The notes under the pieces: generated by a model
Told to the model about the DNA's origin: nothing
What the model saw: the letters and a program-made list of their open reading frames with translations, nothing else
The model's database searches: none
Shown: positions 6,776 to 10,709 of the stretch, one piece after another
Layout: every line of letters begins with the position of its first letter
Numbering within the stretch: the first letter of the stretch is position 1
Assembly: GCA_964235675.1 (NCBI GenBank)
Contig: CAXSEA010000119.1
Location: 1-10,709, forward strand
Direction of reading: 5' to 3'
Source: CAXSEA01 sp964235675
Lineage (GTDB): Bacteria; Armatimonadota; Armatimonadia; Armatimonadales; Capsulimonadaceae
Length of the DNA: 10,709 nt
Translations under genes and position numbers: made by a program

Positions 6776-7348
6776 ATGTCGATAGCGATCATTGTGAAGA
6801 GCCGGGATGTGGAAGTGACCGACGGGTTGCGCGAGTATGCCGAGAAGCGGCTGCAAAAGCTCAGCAAGTTCCTGCCGAACCTAAAGGAAGCCACTGTGCG
6901 CGAATGCGTGGATAAGAACATGCACCGCGTGGAAGTGACTCTGGAAGGCGACGGCGTCCTGCTGCGCGGCGAAGAGCGAAGCCCGAACATGTACGCGTCG
7001 GTCGATATGGTTTTGGATAAGCTGGAGCAGCGTGTCAAGAAATACAAAGAGCGCCACTCTCATCTAATGCGCCATGCCCATGACCGCAGTGTCCGCACCA
7101 CTGTCGCCGCGCACAACAACACCACATTCGACGATCTCCTGCCGGTGGAAACCGTCGCCGACGCGCCGCTGCAAATCGTCCGCGAGAAGCGAGTCACCAT
7201 GAAGCCGATGACTCCCGAGGACGCGGCGGACATGATGGATCTGATCGATCATAATTTTTACGTCTTCCGCGACTGCGACTCCAACGAGGTGCAGGTGGTC
7301 TACCGCCGCAAGGACGGCAACTACGGCTTGATCGCGCCGAAGCACTAA
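6776..7348 (+). CDS. hpf: Long-form ribosome hibernation promoting factor
   Basis: A 190-residue cytosolic protein that binds the decoding region of the 30S subunit and drives 70S dimerisation (100S) when growth slows. The N-terminal S30AE domain spans about 1-100 (start IAIIVKSRDVEVTDGLREYAEKRLQKL). A flexible linker runs to about 132. The C-terminal dimerisation domain (about 134-189) has the conserved KRVTMKPMTPEDAADMM, FYVF and VVYRRKDGNYGLIAP segments. This two-domain length identifies the long form, typical of most bacteria outside the gamma-proteobacteria. The ATG at 6776 follows AGAGGGAG (6758-6765) by 10 nt. The gene stands alone between ispDF and pfp and ends at a strong terminator. 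Confidence 0.95.
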   Translation: MSIAIIVKSRDVEVTDGLREYAEKRLQKLSKFLPNLKEATVRECVDKNMHRVEVTLEGDGVLLRGEERSPNMYASVDMVLDKLEQRVKKYKERHSHLMRHAHDRSVRTTVAAHNNTTFDDLLPVETVADAPLQIVREKRVTMKPMTPEDAADMMDLIDHNFYVFRDCDSNEVQVVYRRKDGNYGLIAPKH

Positions 7349-7387
7349 TCGCTCCGGTAGGATTGAGAAAATAGAATAAGGCGTTTT

Positions 7388-7422
7388 GTCCCTGCATCCC
7401 GATGAGATGCAGGGACGTTTTT
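7388..7422 (+). terminator. Rho-independent terminator after hpf
   Basis: GTCCCTGCAT (7388-7397) and ATGCAGGGAC (7407-7416) form a perfect 10-bp stem with a 9-nt loop, followed by G and five T residues (7418-7422). It lies 39 bp after the hpf stop and separates hpf from the phosphofructokinase gene. Confidence 0.92.
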
Positions 7423-7450
7423 ACGGCATCGCACTTTCACCCGTTTTCGC

Positions 7451-7490
7451 GCATAATAGCCGCTAGCGAGTCCTTGCGGCGGAATTATGC
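7451..7490. promoter_or_regulatory. Imperfect palindrome upstream of the phosphofructokinase gene
   Basis: GCATAAT (7451-7457) pairs with ATTATGC (7484-7490), and just inside them GCCGC (7459-7463) pairs with GCGGC (7476-7480), leaving a 1-by-3 internal bulge and a 12-nt loop. CATAAT could be a -10 box, but the -35 position is poor. The dyad could be an operator overlapping the promoter, or a leader hairpin ending 33 nt before the SD. Confidence 0.4.
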
Positions 7491-7535
7491 CGTCTGCCGG
7501 ACAATGAACCAAAGCGGAATCTTAGGAGAGACTAA

Positions 7536-8579
7536 ATGCGAGTTGGAATGCTCACCGGCGGCGGCGACTGCCCCGGCCTGAACCCCGCGATCCGTGGAGC
7601 GACGATGCGCCTGCTGGATTTCGGGCACGAGATTGTCGGTTTCACGCGCGGCTGGGCGGGATTGGTCGAAGGCACCACCATGCCGCTGACGCTTGAGGTA
7701 GTCGAGCCGATTATCAGCGAGGGCGGCACGATTTTGCGCTCGTCGCGGACGAACCCGTTTAAGCCCGGCAACGAAGCGCAGCGGGACGCGGTGCTGGAGA
7801 ACTTGAAGAAGTTCGAGATCGACGCGCTGATCGCCATCGGCGGCGACGATACGCTGGGAGTGGCGTCGAAGCTGTACCATCAGCATCAGGTAAAAACGGT
7901 CGGCGTTCCAAAGACGATGGACAACGACCTGAGCTTGACGGATTACACATTCGGCTTCGACTCGGCGGCGAATGTCGCATTGGAGAATATCGACCGGCTG
8001 CGCGACACGGCGAAATCGCACGAGCGTGTGATCGTGGTCGAGGTGATGGGGCGTCATGCCGGATGGGTAGCGCTGTACTCGGCTGTCGCCGGAGGCGCGG
8101 ACTTCGTTTTGCTGCCCGAGGTACCCGTGGACTACGACGTGATCGCCGACCACTTGATGAAGGTGAAAGAGCGCGGGCGCAACTGGGGGATTGTCGTCGT
8201 GTCCGAAGGCGCGGAACTGCCACGTGAAGAGGCCGGCGCGGATGCGGACGAGGTGGACGCGTTCGGGCATAAGTTCTTGAAGGATTTGGCCGTCGGCCCC
8301 ACCGTGGCGCAGGAGATTAAAAAGCGAACCGGCATGGAAGTGCGCGACGCGGTGCTGGGGCATATCCAGCGCGGCGGCCCGCCGACGTTGTTTGACCGGG
8401 TGCTAGGCACCCGAGTCGGGATTAAAGCGGCGGAACTGGTACAGGCTGGCGACTTCGGCAAGATGGTCGCGCTGCAAGGCACGGAAGTGCTCGGCGTGCC
8501 GATTGAGGAAGCGGTCGGCAAGCAGAAGCTGGTGCCGGAATCGCTTTACAACGAGCTGCGAACGACGTTTGATAAGTAG
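7536..8579 (+). CDS. pfp: 6-phosphofructokinase, group III, probably PPi-dependent
   Basis: A 347-residue cytosolic enzyme that phosphorylates fructose 6-phosphate to the 1,6-bisphosphate in glycolysis. The N-terminal phosphate-donor loop is MLTGGGDCPGLNPAIRG. The donor-site motif is GGDDT (102-106), where ATP enzymes have Gly at the second Asp position (E. coli Gly104). The catalytic loop is PKTMDND (D129 catalytic), with K126 in place of E. coli Gly124. This Asp-plus-Lys pair is the established mark of PPi-dependent enzymes, as in Amycolatopsis methanolica PFK, with which long stretches agree from memory (VPKT-DNDL, TDYTFGFD, MGRHAGW). GHIQRGG (275-281) is the substrate-binding signature. 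AGGAG (7524-7528) lies 7 nt before the ATG. An annotation pipeline may call it pfkA. PPi specificity is inferred and a reversible reaction would follow from it. Confidence 0.93.
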   Translation: MRVGMLTGGGDCPGLNPAIRGATMRLLDFGHEIVGFTRGWAGLVEGTTMPLTLEVVEPIISEGGTILRSSRTNPFKPGNEAQRDAVLENLKKFEIDALIAIGGDDTLGVASKLYHQHQVKTVGVPKTMDNDLSLTDYTFGFDSAANVALENIDRLRDTAKSHERVIVVEVMGRHAGWVALYSAVAGGADFVLLPEVPVDYDVIADHLMKVKERGRNWGIVVVSEGAELPREEAGADADEVDAFGHKFLKDLAVGPTVAQEIKKRTGMEVRDAVLGHIQRGGPPTLFDRVLGTRVGIKAAELVQAGDFGKMVALQGTEVLGVPIEEAVGKQKLVPESLYNELRTTFDK

Positions 8580-8592
8580 CGCGGCATAAGTA

Positions 8593-8628
8593 GCGAGGCT
8601 CGACCTGATCGCTCAACTCGAGCCTCGC
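8593..8628 (+). terminator. Stem-loop after phosphofructokinase, no T-tract
   Basis: GCGAGGCTCGA (8593-8603) and TCGAGCCTCGC (8618-8628) form a perfect 11-bp stem with a 14-nt loop, 13 bp after the stop codon. The bases after it (CTTGTG) are not T-rich, so it is a weak intrinsic terminator at best. It may protect the 3' end or act with Rho. Confidence 0.45.
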
Positions 8629-8662
8629 CTTGTGCAATAGGTATTAATGGAGTTCTTCGAGA

Positions 8663-9292
8663 ATGGTGCAGTCGAAGAAAGTCTTATTGGCGATAGCCGC
8701 CGCGCCCCTTGCGTTTGGCTTGATGGCCTCGGCTGTGGGGTTCAAAAGCGACATCGCCGAATTAATAATTCCTGGTGAGATAATTGGGCACTTGCGCCTT
8801 GGTGCGGACGAAAACACCGCGACAGCTAAATTTCCCAAATCCTATTACTCGGAAGGCGCAGCGGGACATGGCGTCGAAATATGGAAATCTCAGGATGGCA
8901 ACACTGTTGCCGTTGCTTCGGAAGTTGATTCCCATGGCGGCTTAACTCGGCCTATTGTAGAAATAGAGGTGAGTTCGCCTTATTTCAGGACTCGCGGCGG
9001 CATTGGGCCCGGCAGCAGTTTATCAGCAGTAGAGCAGGCTTACCCGAACGCTCGAGCCGTAAGGCATGCGCCGAAAAGCGCCTACGTCGGGAAGATCGCT
9101 TTGCTGGACGATAAAACGCACGGCATCGCATTCCAATTCCCTGTGGCTAGCGGTAAGCTTTCAAAGAATGCGCACTGCACAGCAGTGGCTATTTACGCCA
9201 AAGGGACAGGGGCGATGGAGCTATACTTCCCTTTGTATATTGCAGAGCCGAGCGGTGCGATTAGCAGTATGAGCGACTCGAAGCTGAACTAA
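8663..9292 (+). CDS. Secreted protein of unknown function with an internal duplication
   Basis: I do not recognise this 209-residue protein. It has a Sec signal peptide: basic MVQSKK, a hydrophobic core LLAIAAAPLAFGLMA, and a likely signal peptidase I site after ASA (residue 24). No lipobox Cys is present, so it should be released outside the membrane. The mature part shows two similar modules: IGHLRLGADENTATAKFP (41-58) with a following strand around IWKSQDGNTVAVAS, and GGIGPGSSLSAVEQAYP (112-128) followed by IALLDDKTHGIAFQFP. The pattern G-x-L-G/S-(acidic/Ser)-A-x-x-x-(F/Y)-P recalls the small alpha/beta repeats of BLIP/SmpA-like folds, but this is a visual resemblance only. GGAG (8649-8652) lies 10 nt before the ATG. 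Base composition seems lower in GC than the neighbours. It stands alone between pfp and moxR. Confidence 0.8.
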   Translation: MVQSKKVLLAIAAAPLAFGLMASAVGFKSDIAELIIPGEIIGHLRLGADENTATAKFPKSYYSEGAAGHGVEIWKSQDGNTVAVASEVDSHGGLTRPIVEIEVSSPYFRTRGGIGPGSSLSAVEQAYPNARAVRHAPKSAYVGKIALLDDKTHGIAFQFPVASGKLSKNAHCTAVAIYAKGTGAMELYFPLYIAEPSGAISSMSDSKLN

Positions 9293-9388
9293 GATGGCGA
9301 CGGCGGGTCCAATACCTTGCCGTATTTCAGCGTACCTTTCCTTGTTCCTCCTGCAAAAATGAGGGTAACGCATGTTCGGAATACTTCG

Positions 9389-9418
9389 TTGATAGGCATT
9401 CTCATTCTTTGCTATATC
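9389..9418 (+). promoter_or_regulatory. Candidate promoter for the moxR unit
   Basis: TTGATA (9389-9394, 5 of 6) and TATATC (9413-9418, 4 of 6) are separated by 18 bp. A start near 9425 would leave only about 12 nt before the moxR ATG, which fits the lack of an SD there. A second pair, TTGACA (9423-9428) and TAGAAT (9444-9449) with a short 15-bp spacer, straddles the start codon and is less likely. Confidence 0.35.
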
Positions 9419-9436
9419 GTGATTGACAAATAATTT

Positions 9437-10453
<1,017 letters not shown>

Positions 10454-10472
10454 TCGGCGAGGGTAGAGAGCT

Positions 10473-10709
10473 ATGCGCGTCCAAGAGTTAAGAGTGCTGG
10501 CCAGGCAGGCGTTCGGAAATAATCTGGAACATGCCACTCCGGCGAACGTGCGCGAGTTCCTGGACAATTTGCAGACCAAGAATTGGCGCTCCGGGGCCGG
10601 GGAGCGGGCGGCATCGACAGGCGACGCCAAAATTCTGGATTTGTCCCACTCCAGTGTCGGCGCTGAATTGGAATCGTGGGAAACTCAGATGCGCCGCTTT
10701 TTCAGCCGC
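10473..10709 (+). CDS. Unrecognised protein downstream of moxR, N-terminal part (runs off right edge)
   Basis: An ATG at 10473, with GAGGG (10459-10463) 9 nt upstream, opens 79 codons with no stop before the window edge. The protein starts MRVQELRVLARQAFGNNLEH and is polar and helix-prone, with many Arg, Glu and Gln residues. It includes NVREFLDNLQTKNW (26-39) and a Gly/Ala/Ser stretch (41-50), and shows no signal peptide or membrane segment. The usual partner of a moxR gene is a DUF58 protein, whose beginning is normally hydrophobic or basic; this does not look like one. Start site, SD and the 19-bp gap after moxR support a real gene in the same unit, but I cannot name a family. Confidence 0.65.
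   Translation, partial: MRVQELRVLARQAFGNNLEHATPANVREFLDNLQTKNWRSGAGERAASTGDAKILDLSHSSVGAELESWETQMRRFFSR

Noticed and set aside
288..7464. GCATAATTGCCGCT (288-301) resembles GCATAATAGCCGCT (7451-7464)
   Set aside because: A 13 of 14 match between two sites is expected by chance many times among all pairs in this window, and the first copy has no matching right arm.
9300..9323. ACGGC/GCCGT stem after the secreted-protein gene as a terminator
   Set aside because: Only 5 bp with a 14-nt loop and no T-tract.

Overview
This is a bacterial chromosomal window of core housekeeping genes. Coding DNA is GC-rich, Shine-Dalgarno (SD) sequences are common and intrinsic terminators are present. The organism cannot be named from the sequence alone. 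A split ATP synthase locus, a fused IspD-IspF enzyme, a YacL-type PIN-TRAM protein next to it, a long-form hibernation factor and a PPi-type phosphofructokinase fit a non-proteobacterial lineage such as Armatimonadota or another Terrabacteria-like phylum. That placement is a low-confidence inference.

Layout. Positions 1-193 (minus strand) hold the N-terminus of a DedA-family membrane protein, which runs off the left edge. A 398-bp divergent spacer (194-591) carries a candidate promoter in each direction and a long imperfect dyad. Positions 592-3421 hold atpG, atpD and atpC, the gamma, beta and epsilon subunits of F1. A strong intrinsic-terminator-like hairpin sits between atpD and atpC. Positions 3422-4063 are a gene-free stretch that looks less GC-rich than its neighbours. 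Positions 4064-6632 encode a membrane PIN-TRAM protein that overlaps a bifunctional ispDF gene by 59 bp. Positions 6776-7348 encode a long-form ribosome hibernation factor that ends at a clear terminator. Positions 7536-8579 encode a group III phosphofructokinase with PPi-type active-site residues. Positions 8663-9292 encode an unrecognised secreted protein with an apparent internal duplication. Positions 9437-10453 encode a MoxR-family AAA+ ATPase, closely followed by the start of an unrecognised gene (10473 to the right edge).

How the genes relate. The atp genes make the catalytic core and stalk of ATP synthase; the Fo genes, delta and alpha are not adjacent upstream as in the common order. 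The PIN-TRAM/ispD/ispF order matches the disA-yacL-ispD-ispF neighbourhood of Firmicutes, and IspDF supplies isoprenoid precursors through the MEP pathway. The hibernation factor and the PPi-linked glycolytic step both suit an energy-sparing physiology, but any functional link between them is only inference from proximity. I found no CRISPR array, tRNA, rRNA, transposase or phage gene. The nearest things to undescribed biology are the hairpin placed before an SD-less atpC, the overprinted PIN-TRAM/IspDF junction, the duplicated secreted protein and the unrecognised partner gene after moxR.
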